The notes below the pieces were generated by a model that was given only the letters and a program-made list of their open reading frames with translations, was not told where the DNA came from and ran no database searches. 64,000 nucleotides of DNA from Eudorina sp. 2006-703-Eu-15 (taxonomy: Eukaryota; Chlorophyta; Chlorophyceae; Chlamydomonadales; Volvocaceae), in contig BDSI01000006.1 in NCBI GenBank assembly GCA_003117195.1, forward strand, positions 1,125,501 through 1,189,500. Direction: 5' to 3'. Every line of letters begins with the position of its first letter. Positions within the stretch are counted from its first letter, which is position 1. Shown piece after piece: positions 36,401 through 49,042 of the stretch. The position numbers were made by a program, and so were the translations under genes.

Positions 36401-38360
36401 GTTGAGTAGTCGGAATATTTGGCAGTCCCTCAGGTATTTGACCTCGACAGGCCAGTGACATCCACGACGGCAGTGGTCAAGCCACTGGGACCTGTGTTCA
36501 TGCCGCCACAAGTCGCCCCAGCCTGGCCCGCAACACGCCACCAGGCCGCCCACATCCGTCTCGTTCCCAGAAGTGCCTTCGAATGTGTGACCTCCGACGC
36601 ACCCGGGTTGTTGTTGGAGGCCCACGGCTGCGCGGCGCTGCGGCCAGGGCCCACTGTGAAGGATGTGGGGGTGCATGTGGGCGGCACCGAGTTCGCGCCC
36701 GAGCCGGGAAACAGCTGGCAGTCACCGTAGAAGCCACGGCCATTGATGAGAATGGCCTGAGGCATGCCGATCCAGCTCCAAGCACCCGTGTCGTTGGTGA
36801 CGCGGCCGGCGTCAAAGGGCCTTCGGGACGGCAGAGGCGCGAGGAGGGGCAAGCTCAGAGAGACATCGGGGGGGGGGTGTGGAATTGAACCCCTGCTCTA
36901 GTTGTACGGCCATGCGGGTGCCTGGAGTCCATTCGTCCACATTTGCTAACAAGCAACATCACGCGTGCATGTTCTCGCCCATAGAGCGATCCCCAAGGCT
37001 ATCATGGGCAGAGAAAGGGCTCCAAGCGGTTTCCGCGCCTTCTGCCATCAATCCAGTATCGTTGATGGTCTAATGCACGTGAGACTGCCGCAGCACTGCA
37101 GCATCCCCTCCACATCGATCCTAGTCATCCACACATCAGGCAGTTGGCAGGTGTACGTGCCCCCCTGCCGTCCTCTCACGCGGCCATCAAACATTTCCCT
37201 CCGTCCGGCTACCCCCACATCCCCTGACAGAGATCCAAACCCAAATCAGTCGTTGCCATACATGTTCAGCTGGAAGAGCAGCGAGTTGGTGGTGGCGTGG
37301 TACCAGTCCTCAAGGAACAGGGTGTGCTCGCCGTCGTATGACCACAGGTCTGGCACAGTCGCCGGAGGAAACACGGCCGGTGCGTCTGGCTGGCGCGGCG
37401 GCAGCACGATGAGCGGGCCCTGCAGGCCATCCCCCTTGTAGCCGGCACTGTGGTCGTGCCACAAGTAGGTTCCCGGGGGGTCAGGAACCTGAAAGGGGGG
37501 AGTGGTGGAGGGCTTGCATATGAGTCCTGAAGGAGGGCGACATTTTTGAGGTTATGAACCCCAACTGTTTATAAGTAGGAGGAGGGGGGACTCGGGTATG
37601 TGCGCATGGTAGCACCTTCCGTGCCTTCCGTGCAAGCTTACCGGAAACTCGTAGGTGTAGTTCTTGCCCGGCGCCACAGGGCATAGCGCCACATAAGATG
37701 TTCCGTCAAAGTAAGCGGCTGGGCCATTCATGTGCAAGCCTGTCAAAATGTTACACTTCCTGTCAGCAGCTGAGCCCACAACCGTTGCCATCCAAGGTGT
37801 CGGTCTCGCTCACCGTGGTAGTGAATAGAAATGCCATCGGTGACGCTTGGATATGTTGAGGGCAGGTTATTGATCAGTGTGATCTGCGAAATGCGTTGCA
37901 GGGCAGCTAACCGTATAACGGGCGACGAGGACCTAACACGAATAAAGCCTGTGCAGGAACACGACCACAAATTCGTAGTCGGACATTTTTCACGCATAGC
38001 TCGTGGTAATGACGCACCTTCAGGATATCTCCTTGATTTATTATGATGGCAGGCTCAAAGATGCCAGATACGAGAACAATCGGGCGCGCGAAGCAGCTAG
38101 GCGCACCATATGCAAGTGTTACGTTTAGAGTATATGACACCTGTTGTGCGTGGAATCGCAAGTCAGGGTCGAAACGTCCAAGTTTCACTGTTGACCAACG
38201 TTGAGCCGCAATCCTCGACACATACCACTTGGCCTCCAGGAATGGGCACTACGCTCGTAGGACGCAGCGGTGTGCCAGGTGGCGGAGGCTGCGCACTGGC
38301 GGTCCCCAGCAAAACCCAACACACAAGAACTGCGATTCCCGCCACCACCGCTCTATCCAT
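30452..38360 (-). CDS. Multicopper oxidase (laccase/ferroxidase-like), secreted
   Basis: This enzyme family couples one-electron oxidation of substrates to O2 reduction. Exons (high to low): 38360-~38222, ~38221-38018, 37883-37814, 37739-37642, 37488-37262, 36820-36603, 36195-36012, 35338-35146, 34672-34601, 34029-33944, 33698-33522, 33425-33291, 33097-33007, 32501-32388, 32123-31987, 31616-31571, 31064-30991, 30533-30452. From exon 2 on, phases are fully consistent, giving about 735 residues. All four copper motifs are present: HYHG|LHMNG, WHDHSAG, HPMHLHGHRFW and FHCHLLPHVFMGQ. The last has Gln at the usual T1 axial position. Exon 1 encodes a signal peptide (VVAGIAVLVCWVLLGTASAQ). Exon 1 and exon 2 frames overlap near 38163-38221 without a convincing donor/acceptor pair, so that junction is unresolved. 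Exon 12's GTGGTT donor is weak. The substrate cannot be told from sequence. Confidence 0.88.
35438..35492 (-). repeat. Dispersed intronic repeat, copy 3
   Basis: The reverse complement matches 4809-4863 along 55 bp. It lies in the oxidase intron between exons 7 and 8, about 100 nt upstream of the acceptor, and in sense orientation relative to its host gene, as are the two SPT5 copies. Confidence 0.85.
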
Positions 38361-41043
38361 CTTGAAATGCTGCCCGCGAAAGTTCGAAAGTGCACCCAGA
38401 GAATAATCACGGAGTTCCTGACTGAGAAGGCCAACTGCTCAGGCCCACAACATACAACGATCAGGAGAGCCTTGACTTTCAGCGTAATACAGCGCGAGAG
38501 CCATTAAATCGTAGTGCGTGTCCAATGACCCTCTCTTACAATTTTTATTCCACGGAATCCAATGCTCCAGTTGACTGTCCACAAGGGCCCTACCAGTACT
38601 TTGCCACACCTGCCACACGTTGCAACTGGGTATTTTTATAAGTCGGTCCCCATATCACGTTATCATTATTTTTGCCTTCCTGTTGTGTGGCTTTCCCTAA
38701 CCCGTCGTAATCGCAAGGCCGCGTTGCGTCAACGACTCCTCCACCGGTCCAACCGCAGCCGCCGTCTGTACCATCGAAAGTGGAAAACAAAAAAAATTCC
38801 CCTTTTAATGATCTGTGGGTTGTGAAAGTGTGGTCAAGGTCATTGGACGGGCTAACACGGAACGGGCTAACATAGCTAACATAGCTCGTAGAATTCCTGT
38901 CACGATTTCATTCGTCTCTGGACTTTATCGGTATTTTACTTCGCTTACTGTCGCGAGGCCCGTGGACCAATCTGCGCGAATGTGAGGTCTTCAGATGTTT
39001 AGCTGGTCGGAAGAAGCATCATGCTTGACCTGCATAGCATACGCTGTCTAAAAATACACCGGTGCGTCAGGCAAGCTCATCCTTATGCCGCGGTCCTGTT
39101 GGCTTCAGTTCGTCATTACTCCGCATAGCGAGGCCAACGCGCTGCGCGGTGTGGTGCCTCAGAAGCTGCACGCACGGAGGAATCAGTTACGGCTAACTGT
39201 GCCACACCTGCCGAGCGCGCCAGAGACCCAGATCGCTGCATAAGCAGGAGTCACTCTTTTCAGAACATCCCAAATAGCCTCGCGCGTAAGACAAGATGTC
39301 AATCCGGCCCTATCAGTGTATGCGGTGCATGCGGGCGCGGCACATCCCGAACCCGGTCCGCCCAACATGCAGCTGGGCGCGCCGTGCAGTCCGTCAACGG
39401 CCACTCTCGCACTCAGGCCCACGAGACGCCGCTCGGCTGCGCATGATGCCGCACAACCATGCAATGTTAGGGATAAGACGCAGCACTGGGCAGCGGGCAG
39501 GCAGTAAGTACTACGTAAAGCTACATGACACCTGACACAACGCCCTCGCTTTGAATAACCTACATAGTTTCTGACAGCTTGCAAGCCCGGGAGAAAACTT
39601 CATTTGGTAGGTGGGCCGTTCGCCGGGTCGGGGCCATCTGCCGAGGTCGAGAAGGGCGCTTGCTGGGACACACCCGAGCGTCGGTCAGATGCCGTATTCT
39701 CCCCCTACTCGTTGGCGGCACATGCGACGTCATGATGAGGATCAGGAACGACCCCACAGCAAGGCACCATGGCGGGCTTCCCTGCCTCGGCCGACAGCAG
39801 CCTGTCATCAGCGCTCGGCACCGCATGTCCGCCCGCGGGACGTGCCGAGACATGCTGAGCACTTTCGAGGTATGATGAGGGAACCCTGATGGCTAAAACC
39901 ACCAAAACATTTGTAAGGCCCGCCAGATGAATCCAATGACGGTGGAATCAGCCGTACATGATGATGTGACGCCAGCAATGCGGGCGTAGGTAGCTACGCA
40001 GCGGTTTGTGGACAGGCGCTGCGACCGGGGAGTGTTGTTCTACGGCAGCGCACAGCCTGTTGCCAGTACGCAAACCCCACCGCACGCGCCTCGTCTTATC
40101 GTCTTCGCAGACGGACCCAACCAAACAGTCACCCCAACCCAACCCTCATCGCAAGCGGATGGACCTTCAACTAAAGGCCTTTTGCAGGAACCTCGATGCC
40201 TTGCTGCATGCAAAACAGTAAGTCGTGCCAAGACGCCGCGGTGCTCCTAACACGGACCAACTCGCTCCGCCACACATCGCCCGTCCGAGAAAGCCTCACC
40301 AAGCTGCGGGCGCCACACGGCACCCCCCACCCATCAGCTTAAATGCAACATCCCCCAACCCACCGCACCCGGGACTGAGAACTGACATCAACCGGACCCG
40401 CCATCAGGACTAAGTGCAAGCAGGGATTCCCAGGTACCATACAAGCAGCTCGCCACACAGCGGAGCGATCCTCGTGTCCCGGAATCGGGGGCGGGGGAGG
40501 AGGGCCGCGCCCACCCATAAACACTGCAAGCCAATGCAGCGCTTTGGGCATCCATGCATAGCAATCAGTTCGCGTAGCTGCGCCCTAGCAAGTTCCCATG
40601 CACCGTGCCGTGGTACAGCGCCCAGCCGTACCAACACGCCGCAGAAATCCGTGCTCCGGGACATTGACGCGCTGCCGCGGCCCGCGCTCCGCAGCACCAT
40701 TCGTTCACCAGTGAAACCGCGGTCACCCCCGACGTCCGCTGTTCCGCTTGTCGCGGGGCTCACCTCGTGTGCCAGCAGCAGCAGCAGCAGCAGCCGCCCC
40801 CTCCGCCTCCTCCGCCGCCGCCACTGCTGCGTCTGCAAAAGCGTAGTCCCCCACCCGCGCCACCCGCCGTCTCCCGCAGCGCTCTCGGAGTCGGGCCACT
40901 CCGTACCTACGGGGGACGCGGAGCCGGCCGGGGCCGGGGCAGGGTTGAAAGTCAACGATCTAAGAAGCGTCGGGATCGATCTGGGTTTCCATCCTGACCG
41001 GGATTCTCACCCGACATGCTGGAGGATCCTCCTGTCCCCTACC
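38361..41043. other. Intergenic: oxidase 5' flank and 3' flank of the membrane protein gene
   Basis: No recognised exon. Minus frame 39183-39584 is Cys-rich without a family match. The minus frame around 40978-40740 could be an alternative last exon of the gene above it: acceptor CTTCTTAG, then a tail rich in Ala and Arg, phase 0. The sequence from about 38800 to 39100 is AT-richer and probably non-genic. Confidence 0.4.
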
Positions 41044-42235
41044 TCAGCGTGCTACCGTATACGTATTTCCACCCGAGACCCGACCGACCCACCAGAACTG
41101 GAAGACCAGCAGCGCCAGGATCGTCAGTCCGGCTATGCCCGCCACGCCGCGGGGCATCTCCCAGTTGAGGTCGTAGCGCCAGGTACCGGTCACCTCACCG
41201 TATATCCAGATGAACACCGCGTACGACGCCAGGTAGCAGAGTACGGCCTGCTGCCGGAGTGCGACACGACACGGACAACGAGCCGCGATGCACGAGTTGT
41301 ACGAGATTTTCCTTTCCGAGTTTTGTCTTCCGATGATGTGCAGCGTGTCGTAGTAGCTGCCCCCTTAGATTACTGTTTGGATCGGTCATAGACACACCCA
41401 ACGCCGCCTCCGCCGAGTACCAAGAGAAGTATATTAATTCGTCACTGGGTTGAGTTCTTCGCTACAACGAGACTGCACAGAATGGATCTGAATGCCGTAC
41501 CGTGAAATGGTACGACACGATGGGCTGCCGCGTCGCCACGACCTGCGCCAGCGCCAGGCCGCTGTTCCCGGCGTGCCGCATGTAGTTGCTGGGGGTGTTG
41601 TACGACGACTCCTTGGATAATGCCACAAGGCCCGCCTGGACGAACGACACACCGTACGGCTGTCAGCAGCAGCAGCACGGTCGCAGTTGCTCCCCGGGAG
41701 CAGCCGGGAGCTCGGGGATGGGAGGGGGGCCACCACGGGGCCGTACCTACCGCCGACTGTGTTTGTCATAAAGGCCCGTCGGTTGATGAAACCACCCACC
41801 GTACCTGACGGATAATACCGTATCTCTAACCATGTGAAGTGCCACAGCAGCCTATCAAAGTCAAGTTTCCCAGCGCTAGCACCCTAGTTCTTAGCATCCT
41901 GGCCGTTGTCATTCTTGGCAGCAGAGCGGAGTCACTTGGCTGCTGCTCGACCTACAGCGCAGCAGCCCGTTTCGGCTGCCGCGACACCCCCGTCCTTGAC
42001 CGCGGCTGTCCATCTCAGACCCATGGGTCTCAATCAGTCGCCAAAACAGCATGCGGGTTGCATAATCAGTGCATCCATCATCCATCCATCCATCAACTCC
42101 GTACCAGGCAGGTGCCATACAGAGGCCCTCCACCCACCGATACGCACCCAGAAGAAGATCGTGAGGAAGAGGGCGCACACCACCGCCATCTCCATGACTA
42201 AGCAGTGGGCCACACTCAGCCAGTCCCACTGCGGC

Positions 42236-42268
<33 letters not shown>

Positions 42269-45200
42269 CACACATTGGTGTTGGAGGTGGTGGCTGAAAC
42301 ACAATACAAGGGTGGTGGTGGTGGTGGTGGTGGTGGCGGCGGAGGAGGAGAGGATGTGGTGGTGACGTAATGCTGTCATCGGAGCCGTGGGTTCCAATGA
42401 TCAAACGCGGACGCACGGGTGGCGCCCACAGCGGGTGGGCAGGGTCGATGGTGCGTTGGCTCGTGGTCGTGAACATGAAACGGCCAGCACAAGAGATCAT
42501 CAGAGGGTCCTAGACGGATGAACAGATGGGTGAACGGATGGATGAGAGGCCGAGGGGGGCGAGAAGCAAGGTACCAGTCGATTCGTACGCGTACGGCAGT
42601 ACGGCGGAGTGGAAACGTGCACCCGCGGATCCGCAGAACTGAACCGAGAGGCGGAGACTGCTGCGCCCATCCCCCCTTGAGCTGCAAGCTCCCAGTGACG
42701 GTTGCTCCCGGCCGCTTGCCCGCGGTACGGGTCCCCAGGGCAACCTGCAGCTTCAAGGTATCCCGTGAAGCCGCCGCCGCCGCCGCCGCCGTCCCATCCT
42801 CGTCTCCATCGGGCCCTCGTCCGTCGCCTCGGCGGCCCAGACGCGCTCGCGGCTGCGGCGGTGGTGAAGAAAACCCCGATGGTGGTGTCGGTGGTGTTGG
42901 CGGGGTTGATGGCGAGGTGGCTTTCGGCAACCAGGCAGCCCCCTCGGAGCCGCTGCGCCAGCTGCTCAGGTCGGTGCTGAAGCTCAAGCCCACACCGCCA
43001 CCCGCCCCATCTCCACTGCGCCACGAGTCCAGGGCGCCTTCGCTGCTGCCTCCGCCGTCATTCCCACCGGCGGCGCTGACCCTGCCGCCGCGTTTGTGCT
43101 TCACCTTCCCACCGCCGGCCGCGGCGCCAACGCCTAGCGGCCCAAACGCGGCCTGTCGCAGAGGGCGGGAGGCGTCGGACACCAGCCGGCTGCTGGCTGC
43201 ACTGGCTCGGGCGGCCGCAGCGGCCAAGGGCCCCGGCAACGCGGCGGCCCGCGGTTTCCTGGGTTGCAGCCGCCGCTGCTGCGGAGTGCCGTCGTCGGTC
43301 GCCGGAGGGAGGGGCTCCAAGGACGCCTGTGAAGGCGCGGGTGACAGGCGGCGGCGGCGCGTCGTGGTACTCCCGGGTTCGGCCGGGGATGGCATCTGCG
43401 GAGGTGTGACTGCCGCGGCAGCTTCCTCCGCCGCGGGGACGCTGGGCCGCGGCTGCTGCTGCGGCGGCGGCGGCGGGTGCGGCGGTGGCTGATCGCGGCC
43501 GGGGCCCGTGGCGGTGGCGGTGCCGGCGGCGCTGCAGCTGACAGGCCGGCGAGTAGCCGTATCCGTCGGGGCAGAGATGAACTCCGAGCCGCTGGTGGAG
43601 CCGCCCCGGTCGCTGCCAGCGGGCGCCAGGCCCGCTGTCGTCGCCGCCGCCGCCGCCTTCAGCCCCACGCCAGCCCCCAGCGGCCCCTGCGCCGCGGCCG
43701 CCGTGTCCGCACCTCCCTCCTCACCGCCGTAACGCGGCATCCCAACGCCGCCGCTGGCGCCGCCGCCGCCGTCATCCCCTCCACCGCTCTCCACCGCCGC
43801 TGCCGCGTCCTTCGCCCCGGCATCCTCGCCCCGGCGGCCGTCGCCTCCGCCGCCGGGGCCCCCCAGCAGGAGCCCTCCGCGGGTGCCCTGCCGGCAGGCT
43901 AGCGAGGTGCCCCAATTGGTGCGTGAGGGCGAGTTGTCGGGCCGCGGCGCCGAGGCCACCAGCAGCGGCAGGCAGCGGGCGGTGTTCAGCGCCGCCAGCG
44001 CCCCGGCGGCTGCCAGCAGCGCCAGGGTCCAGTCGGTGAAGTAGGTCACCCACCAGGGGCCAAGGTTCTGCTCTGGAGGCGGCGGGGACGCGGCGGGAAG
44101 AGGAGGGCCGGTCATTCGGTGGCCTTGTGCAAATTGGGGAAAGGGGGTGTAGAGGATTACAGAGTGGGTTAGGCAGGCTCCGAAGCTCGCGGATGACCGT
44201 GCGCATGGGGAAACGAAAGCAGAGACCTCTGTACGATCCCGGGCCGAAGTTGCCCTACGGCCTTGTCAACGGCTCGCACGACACGTTACGGCACGGCACG
44301 GTCTGAACCGCTTGTCAGGCATGCGGTGCCCACATAACAACGTGTGGGGCCTGCTGGGGCTTGCCCTGGTATACACCGTTGATCCCTTGTGGGGTCCGCT
44401 GTAACGGACATTCATTCATTCAACTTCCTGATGGACAGACGAGAGGCGGCCACCCCCCTGTCGGTGTGTGCGGCTGGACGCCCCAAAGGTGCCGCACCTG
44501 AGGGATTCGAGGCGCGTGGGGGTTAGCTGTGCGGCGGCCGGGGCGCCCAAACAGCCAAACAGATGGTGGAGGGCGTTTTTGCAAACTGAGTTGGGCACTT
44601 CAAGACGTCACGCCTTGCCGCTACCGGTGCCTGTTTGCACTTTTACAGTTCTACAGGTATAGTTATGATCACCTACCCGCAAGCTTCTCCACAAGCAGGT
44701 CCGCCACGAGGTACAATGCCGTACCGCAGTGCAGTACAAGCAGCAGTGAGGGCCGTACCCAGTAGCTGGTCACCTTCGGCGGGGTTGAAGGTGTGAGCGT
44801 CCCGATGCGGTGAGCCGGAGATTGGGGGGTCATGGGGCGGGGCCGGGGCCAGGACAGACAACACGTACGGTACAGCACGTCCAGGGACAGGGCCGGGTGT
44901 GGCGTCCATGGCAACACTCTCCCTCGAGGAGGCTGCGGGGTGCGGGCCGACATGCGGGAAATCCCCCCTCCCAGAAGAACCCCAAGGAGGACACCGATAC
45001 CGACGCGTCACGGCCCTTCTGCGGCGGGGCCGGCCCCTTACGACTACCGGTAGTTCGGATGGGGCAGTTTTCTTCGCTGCAGCATGATCAGACAGACAAG
45101 GCGTTTGCCCTGCACCGCATTCCGGTACCCCCCACCACTCACCAGGTGTGCCGGGTCCAGCACGTCGAATGCCCAAAACTCGGACGGCCGCACCCGCCGC

Positions 45201-47068
45201 GGCCTCAGCCGCGCGGCCGTCTGTCGCTGCCGCCGCATGAGTACGTCCGGTACGGCGGCCGCACTGCTGCGAGTCGAGCCGGCCACTGACGTCCCGCGCT
45301 CCCCTTCGCCCTGCTCGCCCTGGTCGGCCCTGCCACCGCCGCCCTCCTCGCCCTCGTCGCCGCCCTCCTCGCCCTCGCCGCCCCCACCGCCGCCCTCCTC
45401 GCCCTCGTCGCCGCCCTTCTCGCCCTCGTCGCCTCCACCGTGGCCCTCGTCGCCGCCCCCACCGCCGCCCTTCTCGCCCTCGTCGCCTCCACCGTGGCCC
45501 TCGTCGGCGCCCCCACCGCCGCCCTCCTCGCCCTCGTCGCCGCCCTTCTCGCCCTCGTCGCCGCCACCGTGGCCCTCGTCGCCGCCCCCACCGCCGCCCT
45601 CCTCGCCCTCATCGCGATCACCGCCGCTCTTCACCTCCATCACGGCCTCCGTCGTGTCTTCCCCCCGTGGGCTGCCGCCGCCGCTGGTTCCAGCGACGGG
45701 TTTATCGCTGCGCCCGCCAGTGCCGTTACCCGTGTTGCCGTTGCCGCTGCCACTTCGACCGCTGGCACCGCTTCGGCCGCTGCGGATACTGAAGCAGGAC
45801 CGGGCGCTTGAAAAGAGGGTGGTGGACTTCGCTGAGGAGAAGCGCGAGAAGGCGCCGGTCCCGACCCCTGGGTCTTGGTCCTCCTCTCCCTCGCCGCCCT
45901 CCAAGCCCAGCGCCAGCACCACTTCGCGGATTACAACAGGGGTGGATCCAGGGGCTGCTTCCGGGGCCGCTTCAGGGACCGCTCCCGGGTGGTCGGGGGT
46001 CGGGCCCAAGGGGCTGTGCCCATGGGGGTCCTCCGCAGGGCGCTGCTGCGGCGGCGGTGGGGGCAGCGGCGGAGCCTCCCGGCGCGGGACATCCGGTCCC
46101 GGCTGGACCTGGTTCTCCTCTGCCGCCGGCGGAGAGCCGGCACCTGCGTAGCTGCCTGTCAGGTGCGGGTGCGGGTGCGGGTGCGGGTGGTGCTTCAGGG
46201 TGGTGCCACTGGGCTGCTGCGACTGATGCTGACCCGGGGTGACATCACCGCTTCGGCCCTGTTCTCCACCGTCCTTCCCAGAGTCCGTCGCCGCGGCCGC
46301 CGGCGACGGCGCTGCCGGTTCTCCCGGGCTGCACGGCTCCCCCTTGCCCCCGTGCGCCTGTGTGGGCACCGGGGCCGCGGCGGCTGTGTCTGCACCCTCG
46401 CCCTGGCCCTCACCCGCCGCCGCCCCCGCCCTCGCCCCAGCACTCGCACCCGCATCCAGAGGACGGCTTGCTGCCGCCGCGAGGGGACCGCTGCTCCAGC
46501 CCCCTGAGGCAGCGGCTGCACCCCGCTTGGACCCCGCCACGGTGACTTCCGGCGCGGGAGGTACGGGGCTACTCGGGTCCTCCCTGCGCTGCGGCCGCCG
46601 AACCGGCGGCGCTACTTGCAGCACGCCACCACCACCCGCCTCCTCGTCCTCCTCTGGGTCTTCGCAGCCGAATACCCGTGTGTTGCTGGCGAAGAAGGTG
46701 CTGCTGCCGCTCGTCTCGGATCCTCCCGGTCTGCCCCGGAGCGGCAGCAGGCCCGCAGGTGGCGACGGGGGGCCGCCGCTGCCGCCGGCCGCCGCCGTCG
46801 CGTCCGCCTCCGCCGCCGCCGCCCCGCTGTCTCCAGTCCACAAAGGGAACCGGCCCCGCCCGCGACCGAGCGGCTGGTGGCGGCTGCAGCAAAGGGCCGA
46901 GCGGCAGCAGCGACCCAAGCCGCGGCCGAGGCGCGCGAGGCGCTTCGCGACGCGGTCCCCCACGAGGGGGCAGTTGTCGTTTGCGAGTACGGAGAGCAGC
47001 AACGCGAGCGCGACGATGACGACAGCGAGCACGGGGCCGTACACCGGCAGCGTGACCTGGGAAGCCAT
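41044..47068 (-). CDS. Multi-pass membrane protein (rolling-stone/AIG1-like) with giant low-complexity insertions
   Basis: Exons 47068-45143, 44773-44677, 44072-42745, 42228-42148, 41635-41501 and 41247-41044 join without phase conflict to 1256 residues. Conserved-looking helices are spread over the exons: VYGPVLAVVIVALALLLSV at the N-terminus, SLLLVLHCGTALYLVADLL, YFTDWTLALLAAAGALAAL, VMEMAVVCALFLTIFFW, NYMRHAGNSGLALAQVV, AVLCYLASYAVFIWIYG, and YDLNWEMPRG followed by a last helix. The pattern FTDW ... NxxxHxxN ... Y-x3-W-x2-P recalls the rolling-stone / AIG1-like families. Between helices sit about 600 residues (exon 1) and about 400 residues (exon 3) of Gly/Glu/Pro/Ala low complexity. The sequence just before ATG 47068 is an open acceptor-like TTTTCAG site, so an upstream exon is possible. 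An alternative last exon after a GTCGGT donor is also in phase. Function is unknown. Confidence 0.6.
42237..42336. repeat. (AGC)n and (GGT)n microsatellites
   Basis: (AGC)10 at 42237-42266 abuts the acceptor of the exon at 42228 (minus strand), and (GGT)n follows at 42311-42336. Both lie in the intron between exons 3 and 4 of the membrane protein gene. Confidence 0.9.
45319..45620 (-). repeat. Coding tandem repeat, DEGEEGG / DEGHGG units
   Basis: Imperfect repeats of 15-24 bp encode Asp-Glu-Gly-[Glu/His/Lys] blocks separated by Gly runs in exon 1 of the membrane protein. The alternative minus frame is also open here and encodes Ala/Arg/Thr repeats, as expected for a low-complexity array. Confidence 0.85.
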
Positions 47069-47813
47069 GACGGCGGCGTTGGTGTTCTGAAAAGAAACAG
47101 CAGTGAGCTAAGCTGTGATTTTGTTTAAAGATGTGGTGTGGTTGTGGGGGCCCTCAATCGCCGAGCGACCTCCGGTACCCAGTATGCGAAATAGTTCGAC
47201 CCAGGGGTCGACAGCGGCGCTTCCGTGGGATCAGGGAACGTGGCTTTGCAGCGTACCGTATTGGAGAATGTAATTTGGTGTGCGGTGCGCGTTTGTGATG
47301 CTGTGGGTGGCGGTTAGGTTAGGAATGGCGATCGGCCGTTTGTTTGACACCGTCGTTCGTAATAACGGCTCTGTGATTGCATCACACGCATCATGATGTA
47401 CAATAATACGGTTTGGCCTTGACAACCCGGCTTCTTCCTTGCAATTCACGGCTGATGTTACTGGCCGCACCAAACATGTTTTCCACACGCCGCGAATGCA
47501 GCAGTTTCGGAACGCAGCGCCCACTGTTGGGCGTAGGGCCGTAAGCCCAGGGAGGGCGGGATGCACATGATTGGCTGGGGCTGCTGGGCTGAGTTGGTCA
47601 AGTTCTAACCAGCCTGCAGATGTCAGGCCGTGGCAGACCGCCAGCCAGCATGCCCTTGGGTCCTCGACTTCGTAACGCCGGCAGCGTCCGATGCGCCTTT
47701 TACAGCACCGACAGCGGTGGCCACAGTGCCAGCCCCAATCGCCCAAAATTGTGGCTGGTCCGCTCGCGCACTGGTCGGCCCCAGGGCGTGCGCCATGCCC
47801 ATGCAGCACACAC

Positions 47814-47850
47814 TGCCACCACCACCACCACCACCACCACCACCACCACC
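47814..47850. repeat. (CCA)n microsatellite
   Basis: About 12 uninterrupted CCA/ACC units. Confidence 0.95.
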
Positions 47851-48944
47851 TTTGACCACCGCCACCAAAGACAGCGGAACCGCCACCCCCCCTTCTACTC
47901 AATAGTCTCCTCCTAAACCCAACCCGCCAACCTGGGTGCAGTTCTGTCCTGCTCAACCGAGTCCAAATCAACTGCCCTCTGCCCCAACCATTGGTCCATG
48001 GCGCACGCCCGCAAAGCGCCACGACCATCATCGCTCACCCCAACGCTATCGGCCACCGTGTATTGCGACCCCATTGGCCCCTCCGTCGCCGCACTGCGCA
48101 ATGAATCCAGAACCTGCGTACCGCGGAGGCACCCTTGCGAGCGCCTGATGACGACGCATGCTGCTACCGATCGGCAACCGCCCACTGAAAGGCGCAGCGC
48201 TTCCAGCTTCCGGCTGTTCTGTAGGCACTAGCAAGCCACACACTGCACCTGTGCCACGTCTTGCCGTACACCCGCGGGCAGAACAGGACAGGTCGGGACA
48301 GGGCGTCATAGAACAGTGCCCAGACAGGCGTGGCGCCATTACGCCCACACGCCTGCCGACTCTAATCCCTGGCCGCAGGACCTCGGCAGCAGGCGAGACA
48401 CGTGCCTGGCGTCTGTACGGCCTGCCTGACGTGGGCTGCAGGGCCGCCGGCATCTCCCTCTCTGTCCCGGTGACCTAATCATCAGCCCACACGGTAACTC
48501 CCGCCGGCAACCTGTAATGTGCAGGGCAGGTAGGTGCCCGCCTGCGGCCCTTTTCCCCTCCGCTCTCCTACCGTCGGGGGTTTCAACAGTGCCATTCCAA
48601 TCGCGTACCGGTAAAACCACATGGCTATGCCAACATACACGCGAACGGCCAGCCGCGTACATCCTCCTCCTGCGTTCCTGCGGTACGCCTGCCGCGCGAG
48701 TGCGACCTACCCGCGCTGGCGCACCTCCCTACCCCCAATTCAGCCAGCGGCTCCAGCTCCCCATCAGCACCACTCAGTCCCCATCCCCTTCCCCGTGACC
48801 TGCTTGCGACGCGGGTCCCTCCCTCGCATCTCCCTCCCTGCCTACCTACCCACCTACCTCTGGTCTCCATCGTCGCGACCCCTTCCCCTTGCACACGTTC
48901 CGACGTTATCGCGTCTTCACATATATCCTGCAACGTGACTTCTA

Positions 48945-48995
48945 CATACACACAACACAAAACACACACACACACACACACAACACACACACACG
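48945..48995. repeat. (CA)n microsatellite
   Basis: An interrupted CA dinucleotide tract of about 50 bp lies immediately downstream of the CSN2 stop codon, in its probable 3' UTR. Confidence 0.95.
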
Positions 48996-49042
48996 CCCTC
49001 ACATCCCAAACATAAGCAGCGACGTGCGCGTGCGGCGTCCGG

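Larger units (their letters stand above)
47069..49042. other. Intergenic with microsatellites; CSN2 3' flank
   Basis: This holds a (CCA)n run at 47814-47850 and a (CA)n tract at 48945-48995 just beyond the CSN2 stop. A minus frame at 47886-47623 is open and contains FWAIGAGTVATAVGAVKG but has no family match and no supported splice link. The remainder appears non-coding. Confidence 0.4.

Noticed and set aside
36879..36960. tRNA-like T-arm (GGTTCAATTCC on the minus strand)
   Set aside because: No matching acceptor stem, D-arm A box or anticodon arm; it lies in a multicopper oxidase intron.
42237..42266. (AGC)n considered as a coding repeat of the membrane protein
   Set aside because: The exon acceptor CCGCAG directly after it gives exact phase with the preceding exon; including the repeat would break the join.
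42518..43902. Plus-strand frames rich in Pro/Arg across the membrane protein gene
   Set aside because: They are low-complexity shadows of the minus-strand exon 44072-42745; no start context, motifs or splice partners.
45205..45621. Ala/Arg/Thr repeat ORF on the minus strand
   Set aside because: It is the alternative frame of the DEGEEGG coding array; only the longer frame links to the downstream exons in phase.
47623..47886. Minus-strand frame with a possible membrane helix
   Set aside because: It begins in a (GGT)n-encoded Gly run and has no phase-compatible link to the gene at 47068.
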